From Arachis hypogaea (taxonomy: Eukaryota; Streptophyta; Magnoliopsida; Fabales; Fabaceae), in NCBI RefSeq assembly GCF_003086295.3, contig NC_092043.1:47582598-47646597 (forward strand): 64,000 nt of DNA. The letters run 5' to 3'. The notes below the pieces were generated by a model. The model saw nothing but the letters and a program-made list of their open reading frames with translations. It ran no database searches and was not told where the DNA came from. The first letter of the stretch is position 1, and each line of letters begins with the position of its first letter. The position numbers and the translations under genes were made by a program. This document shows, piece by piece, positions 35,924 to 47,930 of the stretch.

Positions 35924-36340
35924 TGTTGGGAATAAGACACAATTCCCCCTTGAGAAAACACCTTTGACAGAGAAATAAAATAGACACAATCACAACACAA
36001 GAATTTAACGTGGAAACTCCAATTACCGGAGAAAAAATCACGGCCGTTGTCAAATGACAACCAGAGAATATCACTATGTGAAAATTGTTACAACACATAG
36101 ACTTCTTTCTCTCACCGGCACCCCAGTACACCCACACTCTTTCAAAGCAAATATCTAACTACACCTCACAACACTCTCTAATCAAAGAGTACAGAGGAAA
36201 AGAAAAATCAGATACAAGCTTAAAGTGTTTCTGACTGGTGCAAAAACAAATGGAGAACTTAGCCTCATATTTATAGCCTAGGCCACCCACTCCATTTGCT
36301 ATCCTAAGCAATGTGGGACTAATTCAACCAAATCCTAACA
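35924..36340 (-). repeat. LTR (3' LTR in element sense)
   Basis: 417 bp, TG...CA ends. Contains tatttatagcc (36269-36279) on the + strand, and AT-rich promoter-like words on the minus strand. Identical to the other LTR except at 36038. Confidence 0.95.
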
Positions 36341-36709
36341 ATCTCCACCTTGATTGAAATAGTCACACATCTTCAGCTTCCATTGTCAACACCGACAATT
36401 CTTTGCTGCCATTGTCTATACCGACAATCATAGTTCAGAGAACTATCATACTCCACCATGAAAGTATACTCACTTGGAATTAGACCACTCCAAGCATTTC
36501 GCCTTGGTACAGATCGAAACCTTGCTGAAAATTCATGGTGCAACTTCCAAATTGGCTTTTCCTGGAAGTTCTTCAGCCATCGACCTAACTCCGCCACACA
36601 CCTTGCATCTCAACGCCAACCAATGCCCGTGTGCAATTGTGGACCTGATTGCCACAACTCATCCTTATCCATGGCAGTGCGGTAATACCATGAGGATACT
36701 TCTTGTCTT

Positions 36710-37483
36710 CTAGAGAACATCATCTTCTCTCATAGAGAGAGCAATATTGCAAGTATCAGATTGAGAGTCTTTTTCTGAAACCGCATTACCTGGACAATTT
36801 CTCTTTACATGCCCAGACTTTCCACATTTCCAGCATGTTACACTCCTTCCACGATTTCCTTTTCCATAATTGTCACTTCTAGCTACAAGCGCCAAATCTG
36901 ATGAAGTGCTACCCTCATTTTTCATTCTTCTTTCTTCAGCAATGAGCTTACTGGCAACTTCTTCAAAATTCAGAGTTTCCTTCCCATACATTAAAATAGG
37001 TTTGATATACTCATAGGAAGAAGGAAGAGACAATATGAGCCTCAGTGCCTTATCTTCATCATCAATTTTCACTCCAATTGCCTCTAATTCAGAGACAATA
37101 CCATTGATAGCACTAAGATGGTCGGAGATTTTCACATTGTGATCCATGCGTAGATTATGGAACTGCTCCTTCAATAACAACCGATTTGAGATGCCCTTTG
37201 CCTGATACAACCCTTCGAGTTTATCCCAAAGTTCCTTGGCTGTTTTCATTCCTTGCACATTTGCAAGAACATTCTTAGCCAAACACAGGCGAATAGCACT
37301 TGCAGCTCTCAAATCTAGTTCCTCCCAATCTTCATCCTTCATACCAGAGATCCTCTCCTTCAACGCCTTGTGCAAACCTGATTGTATCAACACATCCTTG
37401 ACTTGTACTTGCCACAAGCCAAAATTGATTCTTCCATCAAATTTCTCTATTTCAAGCTTCACAGCACTTGAATATCCAGACAT
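36710..37483 (-). CDS. Copia-type Gag polyprotein, 257 aa
   Basis: Intact ORF on the minus strand, inside the element and downstream of its primer-binding site. The N-terminal part has KFDGRINFGLWQVQVKDVL, typical of the copia gag/UBN2 family, followed by LWDKLEGLY and the region ending RLILSLPSSYEYI. The C-terminus has a CCHC zinc knuckle: C217, C220, H225, C230 in CWKCGKSGHVKRNC. Gag assembles the virus-like particle and binds element RNA. The ORF ends ~25 residues after the knuckle, without a protease active-site motif; the ~370 bases beyond it to the LTR are non-coding remains. An intact gag with no pol suggests selection on gag or very recent origin. Confidence 0.93.
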   Translation of the reverse strand: MSGYSSAVKLEIEKFDGRINFGLWQVQVKDVLIQSGLHKALKERISGMKDEDWEELDLRAASAIRLCLAKNVLANVQGMKTAKELWDKLEGLYQAKGISNRLLLKEQFHNLRMDHNVKISDHLSAINGIVSELEAIGVKIDDEDKALRLILSLPSSYEYIKPILMYGKETLNFEEVASKLIAEERRMKNEGSTSSDLALVARSDNYGKGNRGRSVTCWKCGKSGHVKRNCPGNAVSEKDSQSDTCNIALSMREDDVL

Positions 37484-37766
37484 TGTTGCAACCGTATACT
37501 GGAATAGTATAACTCAACTGTAGACCGTGCACTAGGAAGGGTCCCCAGGAAAGAGAGGTGGGTCACAATGGACACACTTAAATACCAAGTCTTTCCTTAG
37601 CCAGAACCTTTTCCAAACTGCACTCTCACAGTGTCACACTGCCTTCCAGCAACAACAACAGCAACCAAAGATCAACCTCAAGCCACAGGACAAAATTCTT
37701 TTCTGATGTGGAAGGTCAGACTAGGCTGCAACCACAGAGCATACTAAGAATAAATCCCACCGAACC

Positions 37767-37783
37767 GAAGCTCTGATACCACT
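37767..37783 (-). promoter_or_regulatory. Retroelement primer-binding site
   Basis: On the minus strand TGGTATCAGAGCTTCGG starts right after the LTR (one or two spacer bases). It is complementary to the 3' end of initiator methionine tRNA, the usual primer of plant copia elements. Confidence 0.9.
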
Positions 37784-38200
37784 TGTTGGGAATAAGACAC
37801 AATTCCCCCTTGAGAAAACACCTTTGACAGAGAAATAAAATAGACACAATCACAACACAAGAATTTAACGTGGAAACTCCAATTACCGGAGAAAAAACCA
37901 CGGCCGTTGTCAAATGACAACCAGAGAATATCACTATGTGAAAATTGTTACAACACATAGACTTCTTTCTCTCACCGGCACCCCAGTACACCCACACTCT
38001 TTCAAAGCAAATATCTAACTACACCTCACAACACTCTCTAATCAAAGAGTACAGAGGAAAAGAAAAATCAGATACAAGCTTAAAGTGTTTCTGACTGGTG
38101 CAAAAACAAATGGAGAACTTAGCCTCATATTTATAGCCTAGGCCACCCACTCCATTTGCTATCCTAAGCAATGTGGGACTAATTCAACCAAATCCTAACA
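37784..38200 (-). repeat. LTR (5' LTR in element sense)
   Basis: 417 bp, same ends as the other LTR, with one base difference at 37898. Confidence 0.95.
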
Positions 38201-38834
38201 CATATCTAAAGACACTCCATGAAGCACTTGGAGGAAACTATGCAGCTCTAAGGGACTACTTGATGATAGAGGGTGGAATGTATCAAGAGATTGCTAAGAT
38301 TAATGGCGACGCAGTACGTGGACTCAAGCCGAATATCAGCATTTGGACGAACGGCAATGGCGAAGGCAGTGACGGCGGTAGTGCTTTGAAGGAGGTTGCC
38401 GGTGTGTATAAGATGTTGCCACCTTTGTTTAAGACAGTTGAAGAACAAACTGGTATGCTGCCTCCAGCTTGGATGGGAATCTTGACTCAAAAGAATGCGG
38501 ACCAAACTTCTCTAAAGTGAAAAAGATTAATAAAGTGATAAACCCGAATCAAATATCATTTTAATATTTTACCAATCTCTTTAGTTTGGGAGATTTTCTT
38601 CAAAAGAATGTTTATATTATGTGTTAACTCATCTACCATTAATATGACATGATTAAGTATTAGTTCTACTCAATAAATTTGCTTATTTTCTTTTGTTATT
38701 AGGCTATTTCTACATTCAATATATAGTGTTTTTTTCATAATTTCTTTTTATAGAGTATTAGATCCCTTTTACAATATTGTAATAACAATAAAATCTATAT
38801 ATTTCAGAAAATAATTAATAGGAGGATCGTATCT

Positions 38835-39308
38835 CCAAATAAGAGCATAAGAGGAAGGAAACAGAATCATAACATAATCGCAAAGCAATTATTTACCTCA
38901 ATTTGAAATTTCGAACATTGTTACCACTTACCACAATTGGTCCTTCCCTCTTCTTCAGCACTGAGTATAAGCTAAAAAGAAAAAAAAAATTAAAATAAAA
39001 AATCTCACAATAACTCAAGTTTTAAATAAAAAAATATTTTTTTAAATAGGAAGCGAATACAAATATCTTGTAAATTTCAAAAAATCTTTTAAAAAACAAA
39101 ATCAAAGATTAAATTGCTAATCTAAACGCAACAAATTTGCCTATTTCTTCGTCTATTTGCATCTATATAAGCTTCCAGTCTTCTGTCTTGTACACATTAG
39201 TCATTCATTCACTCACTCCAATTCTTCTATCTTAATTAAGCTTCCTCCATCTCTCTCATACTTTCTCGTAAGTCATAGATCAGTGCATTACAAGAAAATC
39301 CAGAACTG
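38835..39308 (+). promoter_or_regulatory. Upstream region and TATA box of flotillin copy 2
   Basis: Shares long blocks with the upstream regions of copies 1 and 3, from gcataagaggaaggaaa to aagtataagctaaaaa to the CT-rich leader. CTATATAAGC at 39163-39172 is a good TATA box, ~140 bases before the ATG. A 32-base pyrimidine-rich piece of leader (about 39241-39272) is present here and in copy 3 but not copy 1. Confidence 0.7.
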
Positions 39309-41978
39309 ATGAAGTTCAAGGTAGCAAATGCATCGGAATACCTGGTAATAACAGGTGCAGGGATCAAAGACGTGAAGCTTGCGAAGAAAGCATGGGTGTT
39401 TCCATGGCAATCATGCACCACCTTGTACCTTTCTCCGGTAAACTACACGTTCGAGCTCCAAGCCATGAGCGCCGAGAAGCTCCCTTTCGAGCTTCTTTCG
39501 GTGTTAACAATTGGTCCACGTGTCGACGATCACGAGTGTCTCCTAAAGTACGCCAAGCTCCTCTCGTCCCCTGATAAGCTCTCCAACCACGTTAATGATC
39601 TCGTCCAAAGAATCATCGAGGGCGAGACGCGTGTTCTCGCAGGCTCTATGACTATGGACGAGATCTTCAAGGGAACCAAGGAGTTCAAGCAAGGTATGCA
39701 ATAACAATAACTTCACCTTTTTTTCTTCTCTGCCTTTTAACTTACTTTCTTAAATCAACAATATATTTAAATTTAAATTGTACTTAGATAGTTAGATATG
39801 TATCAATGTATCGTAATATCATACTTCTTACCGTTGATTTATGAATATGCTAGAAAAAAAAAAGTGGGGTTAAAAGGCCTTATTAAAAGGTTGTCAATGG
39901 TAAAAGACTAAAGTCCTAAAATATTAGGTATTATCAATTATCAATTAGAAAGAATGCACCATAAATCTTATTAAAAGGTTGTCAATGGTAAAAGTCTTAA
40001 AATATTATGTATTATCAATTATCAATTATCAATTAGAAACAATGCACCATAAATCCTCTTTAATTGTTTTACAATCAACTTTTTTTTTTCTTAGTTGTAT
40101 GCAAACCTATTTAAAATACGATTGAATTGGTTTTTAAAAGTAATGCTAGAGAACTAATGTTTTGGTTAATATCTATTACTTTTTTTAAATTTTTTTTTTT
40201 AATTTTAGATTTTAAATCATAAATTTTTAATCTTATATCCTAAATCTTAAATCTTAAATTTTAAATTTTAAATTTTAAATTCTTCTAAAAAAAATGGAAT
40301 TAGAAAAGAAAAACAACTTAATATTCCCTATACTTTTTTCTTTTTTTTTTCTTTTTCTAATCATATCACCAAAGAAACAAATGATTTTTCTACCAAACAT
40401 TCAAATAACCCTATTTTATTTAGGTTAGAACTTCTAAAAAATTATGATTGCACCTTATTGTAAACCTAATTTGCAAAATGTTGGTAATAATGTTACTCAT
40501 GAGTAACAGAAATCAATTAATTGAAACTAACATGCATGTAACCGTTACTTAAAGGTGTGTTCGAGAAAGTTCAGCTAGAACTGAATCAGTTTGGGCTGCT
40601 GATCTACAATGCGAACTTGAAGCAGCTGGTGGACGTGCCTGGACCTGAGTACTTCTCTTACTTGGGCAAGAAGACTCAGATGGAGGCCGCAAATCAGGCC
40701 AAGGTGAACGTTGCTGAGGCCAAGAAGAAGGGAGAGGTTGGTGCCAAGCTTAGCGAAGGCGAGACGCTCCAGAATGCGGCCAAGATCGATGCGGAGACGA
40801 AGATCATTACCACTCAGAAGAAAGGCGACGGCAATAAGGAGGAGATCGACGTAATTAAATAATGTTTTGTACTTTTATTATTCTTTAATGAAGGAAATGC
40901 ATAGTTTATATTGATATAGTCTTGAAACATGTTTATTTGAGTGTTGTAGGCGAGGACATCAGTGGAGGAGTTTGAGATTTTGAAGGAAGCAAAGGTGGCA
41001 GAGGCAAATGCGGAGCTGGCAAGGAAGAAGGCGGAGTGGTGGAAGTGGTGGAAGGTAGAGAAGTTGACGGCGATCGAGACTAAAAAGGAAGTGTCTTTGA
41101 GGGAGGCACAGCTGCAGGGGGAGGTTGAGAAGATGAATGCTAAGGTGACAACTGAGAAACTTAGAGCTGATTACCTTCCCAAGGTTAGTGCCTTCACAAC
41201 TTTTTTTTAATTATTTTTTATATAATTTTAAATTCTAATTCTAAACCCTAAACCTTTTATAAAAATTAATGATATTAACTTGCTAAACGTTAATTATCTA
41301 TAATTATACTATGCAATTCATTAATTAGTATCCTTCCATGTAAACTATTTCTACTCATGAAGTATGTATTATCACTGAATTTCTAAGATTGGCCATTGGA
41401 CGAAGTAAAATAATGCAACTTATCATCAATTCTTGAATTGTGCAATAATAACTGCATGATAACATTTTGAATTTATCAGATACTTTTTGTTTTCTGTGAA
41501 TTTTGCGATATTAGATAGTTGATTCAAACACTTTTGCTCATGATGTGTCAATATACAAATGCGGAATGAAATCCTAGTTACTTTTACTCTTTATGAATCC
41601 ATAACAAGTAAAATTATTTGATAGGCACAAAAGGTCAACTGGGAACTATACAAGAAACAAAAAGAAGCAGAAGCAGTTCTTTTCCAAAAGGAGAAAGAAG
41701 CTTTAGCACAAATGAAATTAGCAGCTGCGCAGCTATACGCGAAGAAGAAGGAGGCAGAGGGGCTTATGGAATTAGGGAAAGCCCAAGGTGCATATCTAAA
41801 GACACTCCATGAAGCACTTGGAGGAAACTATGCAGCTCTAAGGGACTACTTGATGATAGAACGTGGAATGTATCAAGAGATTGCTAAGATTAATGGCGAC
41901 GCAGTACGTGGACTCAAGCCGGAAATCAGCAAATGGACGAACGGCAATGGCGAAGGCAGTAACAGCGGAGTGCTTTGA
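39309..41978 (+). CDS. Flotillin-like protein, copy 2, truncated and diverged (422 aa)
   Basis: Exons 39309-39693, 40555-40850, 40950-41183 and 41625-41978. The SPFH-domain exons are intact but carry replacements such as TTLYLSPV for TTLDLSPV and [10 protein letters not shown] for [10 protein letters not shown]. Exon 3 has a 9-base insertion ([10 protein letters not shown] for EWSKVAK) and lacks 24 bases (ASVEYETK). Exon 4 lacks 33 bases around [11 protein letters not shown] 2-base loss near 41968 then shifts the frame to an early TGA at 41976-41978. Further on, ~110 bp that would encode the end ([16 protein letters not shown]...) are deleted (junction near 42027). The early indels are in frame, hinting at a period under constraint before the terminal damage. 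Flotillins need the C-terminal part for oligomerisation, so I expect loss of function or altered function. Confidence 0.82.
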
Positions 41979-42279
41979 TGGATGTTGCCGGTGTGTCTAA
42001 GATGTTGCCACCTTTGTTTAAGACAGCCGAATCAAATATCATTTTAATATTTTACCAATCTCTTTAGTTTGGGAGATTTTCTTCAAAAGAATGTTTATAT
42101 TATGTGTTAACTCATCTACCATTAATATGACAAGATTAAGTATTAGTTCTCGATAAATTTGCTTATTTTCTTTTGTTATTAGGCTATTCCTACATTCAAT
42201 ATAGAGTGTTTATTTCATAATTTCAATATATAGAGTATTAGTTCCCTTTTACAAAAGAAAAATGTTAGAGGGTCATCAG

Positions 42280-42623
42280 AGACGACAAGGAAGGAACGAT
42301 GAGGAGCAGCAGCGGCGACAAAGAACAGCGACGACGGCGGTAAGGACCCCTCCCCTTTCCTGCCCCCTCTTGTTCCCGAAACCCCCCACCCTTCTTCATT
42401 CGCGTTTTCCCTTCTCCCTTTTTCCTTTTACACGTTTTCTTTCTTTTTTTATTTTTTTAAATTTTTTATTAAGGGTAACTTGGTAATAAAAATAAAAAAT
42501 TTGGTAAAAATGACGATTTTAAAACAAATTTAAATTTTTGGGACCATTTTGTTATAAAAAAAAGGTCGGAGACGAAATAAATTTTTTACCTCTACGTTAG
42601 GGACCAAAATCGTACTTAACCCT
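42280..42623. mobile_element. Truncated MULE-like element
   Basis: The right end, reverse complemented, reads agggttaagtacgattttgg then tccctaacg, a close relative of the TIR of the element at 19034-20062. The inner part is C/T-rich low-complexity DNA as in that element. The left TIR is missing; the sequence instead joins a fragment of the 'gtcatcagaatttatt' MITE family at ~42250-42280. The 74-aa frame here is not a gene. Confidence 0.5.
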
Positions 42624-42624
42624 A

Positions 42625-44660
42625 AAAAATATTAAGTTTAATAAGAACAAATATATAAATTAAAATAAAATTTAAAAAAATAAGAACTAATAAAATATTG
42701 AAAGAAAGAAATATAAATAGAAGAGAAACAAAATATTAGAAGGAAGAGAAATAATTTAATAAAATTTATGTATATATAAAAGAGGAATAAAAACAAGATA
42801 TATAATACCTAGTTTAATTTAACAAGATTTATGGAATAAACACATAGAATAAGAGAATAAAAAATAATAATAAAAAGAAACTAAATATCTGAATTAATAT
42901 TAAAAATAAAAAATAATAAAATAATGATAATCCATAATCTTAATCTTTTAATATAATTAATTATTAACAATATAATTAGTCTACCATATTTTTAATCTAA
43001 TATTTTAATATAATTAATTCTAATTAAGTAATCAAATAAGTTGAATATAAATATGTCTAATCTAATCGTATAAAAAATAGTAAATTTTTTACAATTAAAC
43101 ATATCATATATATATTGGGAATAAAATGTCACTTTAAAATGAAATTATTATTATTAATGATATATAAATATTAAGATTATATTAATGCATTAATTGAAAT
43201 ACATTATTAGAATAAAAAGTTGCAAGAATTAAAATAACTGAAATTTATTAATTTTTATTGATTAAATTAGCATAAAATAAAAAAGAAATGATTAATCAGA
43301 TTAAATAAATTAAAAAAATATTACTTACCAAAAAAAATGTCACAATAATTATATTACTAATTAAAAAAATCAATTTAATCAATTCAAATTTTTATTTAAA
43401 ATAGACAATTAAAGATCACCAATGAATAAAAATGAATGGGATATAATAAAAAATAATTTTGATAGTATAAAGAATTAAATTAAATTATCATATATAAATA
43501 ATTTTGGTAGTATATTAAAGTTAATATTAATGATAAAAAAAATTAATTTTAAATATCTCCAATTTGTATTTTACAACATAATTAAAGCATTAATCAATAT
43601 TTTTAAAATTTTTTAGTTATGTCTTTGTATTTTATAATTGATAAATTTTTTCTACAAAACACAAATTTGTGAGGAATTATTACAATTATAATTAATTAAA
43701 AGATTATAAAAAATTATAAAAAATAGAATAAAAATTTATTTTGAAACTAAAAATTTGTCAGTTATGCTAGAAATTCTAAAAATTTGTATCTTATTATATA
43801 ATTAATTTTGTTACTCACTTCAACTTTATTATCCTTTTGTATTCAAAAAAGTATATAATGTCACACTTATTTCAAAAAAATAAAATTCTTCAAATATACG
43901 GTATAATATATAATTTAAAAACAATAAAACAAAAAATATATAAAATTTTATAATAGTATTTAAAAATTTCAATGACAATAATACAAAAAATTTAAAATCT
44001 ACCAAATGAGTTCAATGGTTACCCTTTTGCACATCTTATTTAAATTTGAATTTGTATTTTTTTCTCCTAATATAAATTATGTTTGACAAAAAAATAAAAA
44101 AAATCTATTAGACCAAAAAATTATTCTATCAAATAATTATTATAAAGAGATTTATAATTAGAGAAGAAAATAAAAAAAAAATATTAATAATAATAAAAAA
44201 AATAAATCTCATATTAAAAAATGTTAGAAAAGAAATAATAAAATTCATATTAATAATAATACTTAGGAATGATGTTGCTGCTTTAAGCTCTTAGTCTCCG
44301 CTTTTGGCCATTATTTTTTTTTCTTTCTTTGCTTTTTTATTTAAATTATCAAGTCATACAAAATAAAGAACAATTCAAAAAAACAAAAACAACAAGATTA
44401 ATAATAACTATACAAATCAAAATATATAGGGAAAAAAACAAACTATTATACGATATAATTAACATGAGTATATTTCTATTTCATCATTAAATAAACAAAG
44501 TTAACACCAAATAAAATTACACGTAAAGAGAAAAAAAATAAAAACGAGTGAAAATATCCAAAATAATAAAAAAATTATTTTTACAATTTTATTCTGTCAT
44601 GTTTATATATATATAGAAGACTATAAAACAATAAAATTCTAACTAAATTAAATTGTATTT
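42625..44660. other. AT-rich spacer between flotillin copies 2 and 3
   Basis: Very A/T-rich, no long frames, no repeat with clear ends. Nothing I can annotate. Confidence 0.5.
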
Positions 44661-44665
44661 ATTAT

Positions 44666-45692
44666 TATTAGAAAGGGTAAGAGATAGTAGTAGAGAAAAG
44701 ATTTGTGTGTATTTAAGTTGTGTAGAATGATACAATATAGAATGGTATTTATAGGTACTAAGAGAATCGAAATAATAAAGACGTAATATCCTATAATAAA
44801 TTTTCATATATGTTAAATAATGCTAATTGATCTAATTGATCCAAATTATACTCTAACATCCTTCTTAAACTCAAGTGGCAACTTGAGTTTGAAACTTATT
44901 TAAAACAACTAAAGAAAAAAAATGCATAAACTAATAAAACGAGTGCAGACGGAACCGTTGGAAGGAAGCGTAGACAGAACTGTCGAAAGGAAGCGTAGAC
45001 GGAACTGTCGGAAGGAGGCGCAGATGGGACGACCGAAAGGAAGCGTAGACGGAACTGCTACAAGGAAGCACAGACGGAATTGCCACAAGAAAACGCAGAC
45101 GGAAATGTCACAAGGAAACGCAAACAGAACTGTCGGAAGGAAGCGCAGACGAAACTGTCGAAAGAAAACACAGATGGAACTACCAAAAGAGAACGCAGGC
45201 AGAACTGCCGCAAGAGTGGCCAACTGCTGCTGTTGAAAAGATAGCGATCTGCCAAAAATCTGCTGAAAAGTGACAAAGTGCAAAGAGATGACAAACTATT
45301 GGAAGGTGACGAAAAACATATATTCCCTATAAGAATAAGTAAATAGTGGATTAACTAATCGGTGAGGTCAGAAAAGCATCAAAGCATTGACAAAAGAGAA
45401 GGAAAAAAATGGTATGGAAAAATAGTATAAAAAATATGGTGATTTCACGAGAAGAAAATCAACTTATCTTACTCAAAAGAGATACTATGCCTCTGGTACT
45501 ATGTTAGAAAGGGGAGTGGGAGCAATAAAAAAAAGGTTTGTGAGTATTCAAATTGTGTAAATGATACAATATAGAAGGATATTTATATGTGATAAGAGAA
45601 TCGGAATAATAAACACGTAATATCTTATACTAAATATTCAGATATGTTGAATAATGCTAATTAATTTAATTGATTATAATTATACTCTAACA
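44666..45692 (-). mobile_element. TRIM-type LTR element with internal minisatellite, 1,027 bp
   Basis: Two short terminal repeats of about 192 bp (44666-44858 and 45502-45692) both end tatactctaaca and begin t(a/g)ttagaaagggg. The 5-mer attat flanks both sides (44661-44665 and 45693-45697). Just inside the right repeat the sequence is atgcctctggtactatg; its complement resembles a degraded TGGTATCAGAGC primer site, so the element points left. The total length is far too short for coding genes, fitting a terminal-repeat retrotransposon in miniature. The interior is mainly a 25-bp tandem repeat. Confidence 0.8.
44941..45213. repeat. 25-bp minisatellite, ~11 units
   Basis: Ten complete 25-bp units from 44964 plus a 23-bp leading unit; the approximate consensus is ggaagcgcagacggaactgt then cggaa. 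Units differ at several positions. Because 25 is not a multiple of three, all frames stay open, giving chance Arg/Lys-rich (plus) and Phe/Leu/Cys-rich (minus) ORFs of 104-124 aa that I do not regard as genes. Confidence 0.92.
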
Positions 45693-45699
45693 ATTATAT

Positions 45700-47180
45700 T
45701 CAATTAACTGATATACATAATATTGAATTGTGTGATACTTAAATATCTAATTAAATAAATTAGTTGATATAATTAAGTCATTGTAATAAATTGTATTTAA
45801 TGAGTTAAAAGAAATAAACCAGAAAACACTCTCAGAAACATGCCACATCAGCTTTATCATTAAATGCAAAAATTCAATTTTTATATAATAGAATAGATAG
45901 AATAGATAGATAACAAAGTAATGATTTTAGTATTCTATCTAAATTAATTCAAATTTTATTATTCTATACATTAAAAAATTTAAATAACTTATAACATTTT
46001 TATTTTTTATTTATTAATAATTTATTATATATTAATTTTTTATATTTTATCTCAAATTTATAATTTAAAGAACATAAAAATTAATTTTCTAAAAATATTA
46101 AAAAAATAACAATATAGTAATTGCTATGCTGTTTTGAAATTAAATGAAATTTTAATAAAATCTTAAAAGTTTTATTATTTAAAGACATAGAAGTTGATAT
46201 ATTAGATTTAAAAAAAGATTATGAATGATTACAAATAGTGTTGAGAGCAGAGAAAGTACTTAACAATATGAATTTTTTTTATAAGCCAATTGTATATATT
46301 AATAGTCACTAAAATAGTAGTATCCATATAATATGACTCTTTTAAAAAGATATAATATATTTGATATTATTTTTTTATAATTATTGACAAATTTTGATAA
46401 TTTGATTAACAAAAATTTTAAATGCTTGATATTTCAAAAAAAATTTTAAAACAATAAAATATGATTTAATAAGCAAGTGTAAAAAATAATAAGTATTTAT
46501 ATAATTAGTTATACATCTAAATATCTAAATCAAACAAGAAAATAATTCTTTTTGTAAATCTTCAATAACTCAAAAGTTAACACCAATGGTAATTATAGAT
46601 CAAAATGATAAATAAAAATGAGAGTTGTGATAATAGTATGGTGGTAATTAATTGCTATTGGGATGAATAAAAGAAGAAAATAAGGAAGGAAAATAAAATA
46701 AGGCAACATAATAATGACAGTGAGATAATAATAATTATATATTTAAAAAAATGATAAGAGAAAAGGATAATATATAATATGATGAGATAATAATAATTTT
46801 AAAAAATAATAAAACTAAAGATAATTAAAGATATTTAAGAAAGATTAAAAAATATATTTTTTATCTATTAAAATTATAGATGGAGATAAAAAATATTTTA
46901 AATGAATAACTAATTTTTAAATAATATTAATAACTTTTTATATTAATTTTGTTATACATAATAACAACCTATATTTTTTAAATTTTATTTTTGTAATTTA
47001 AATTTATTTATTTTATATTTTTTAGATATTAAATAACTTAAGATATTTTATTTTTTTATAATTTATTTTTAATTATTAATATTATATTTATAATTTTAAA
47101 AATAAAAATATAAAATTAATTTTTTAAATTCAATAAAAAAAGATTAAAGAGGCACGATTCGCTAGAGCTATATACAGAGT
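45700..47180. other. AT-rich spacer
   Basis: No gene, RNA or bounded repeat seen. Confidence 0.5.
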
Positions 47181-47699
47181 TTGATTAATTAAAAAACCAA
47201 ATCATTTTTTGGTTAACTAAAAATTCAATTTTGGTTAATTAACTAAATTTGTTTTATACGATAAAACAGGTTATAAAATTTAAAAACCGATTTAAATCGA
47301 TTATAAAAATAAAACTGATTTAAAAAATTCGGTTTTTGAATAGAAAAATGGATTCTTAAAAAAAAATTGGTTTTTTAAAAAAACTTTTTTTAAATTGAAT
47401 TTTTAATCTAAAAATTAAAATTTTTTAAAATTTGGTTAACCGGTTAAAAATCGATTTTTCTATGATTTTAAAAATGGATCCGACTGGCTAATTGAACCGG
47501 TTTAATCAGAAATTGATGATCAAAATGGTCCTATCCAATGTCTAAAACCGTAAATTTAAAAACCACCTAAAAATGTTGAGCCGGCCAAGAACCGGAACGT
47601 TGGACCGGACAAGAAACCGGCCGGTTCTTTAAAACGACGCACTCGACGCTCTTTGCTTAATTTAAACCAAAAAAAACGAAACCCCACCCCCACCGCCCC

Positions 47700-47930
47700 A
47701 TGCCCCTTCCCCCAGACCCATCCCCTCCTTCGTGTCACTCAGCACAGCAAAGAAAGGGAAAGCAAAGCCATTCTCTTCAAAGTTCAAAACCCAAATCAAA
47801 CCCAGACTCTGTTCTAGCTCGGCACGTCGTCCATCCATTCGTGGCTTCTCTGTTCGAGGCTTCGAGCTGCTCACCGTCGTCTCGCCGCTCGCCTTCGTCC
47901 TCGTCCTGCTCTCCGTTGAAGGTTAGTGGC
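47700..47930 (+). other. Exon-like GC-rich segment ending in a splice donor
   Basis: An open frame from ATG 47700 is rich in Pro, Ser, Arg and Lys and reaches ctgctctccgttgaaggtta, where AG|GTTAGT looks like a donor at about 47922. It could be a 5' untranslated or first coding exon belonging with the GTPase fragment downstream. I recognise no domain in it. Confidence 0.3.

Larger units (their letters stand above)
35924..38200 (-). mobile_element. Complete gag-only Ty1/copia element (TR-GAG type), 2,277 bp
   Basis: Two 417-bp LTRs (35924-36340 and 37784-38200), each starting TGTTGGG and ending CCTAACA, are flanked by the 5-bp duplication catat (35919-35923 and 38201-38205). The element points left. 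Adjacent to the right LTR the minus strand reads AGTGGTATCAGAGC, a primer-binding site for initiator tRNA-Met, and the polypurine-like CAAGGTGGAGAT borders the left LTR. The LTRs differ at a single base by my comparison (36038 T, 37898 C). The interior has one intact gag ORF and no protease, integrase or reverse transcriptase. Being non-autonomous, it must have used enzymes from a copia partner. Confidence 0.95.
33729..38520 (+). pseudogene. Flotillin-like gene, copy 1, disrupted by a retroelement
   Basis: Exons 33729-34113, 34620-34915, 35013-35261 and 35720-38520, the last split by an insertion at 35924-38200. The reading frame is open and close to copy 3 through exons 1-3 (310 aa) and 68 codons of exon 4. 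It then enters the LTR and stops after three foreign codons, giving ~381 aa. The downstream remainder (38206-38520) still encodes the normal C-terminal part ending in TGA. The SPFH domain and most of the coiled-coil region would remain; the C-terminal oligomerisation region would be lost. Relative to copies 2 and 3 the promoter lacks a 33-bp piece with the TATA box and a 32-bp leader piece, so expression from the normal start is doubtful. Except for the insertion the coding sequence is well preserved, consistent with recent loss. Confidence 0.88.

Noticed and set aside
35686..36137. Minus-strand ORFs at flotillin copy 1 exon 4 and the left LTR
   Set aside because: They are antisense shadows of the flotillin exon and the LTR, and the same frame recurs at the other LTR.
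44909..45283. ORFs of 104-124 aa on both strands over the 25-bp minisatellite
   Set aside because: A 25-base repeat without stops is open in all frames, so the products are by-products of the repeat.
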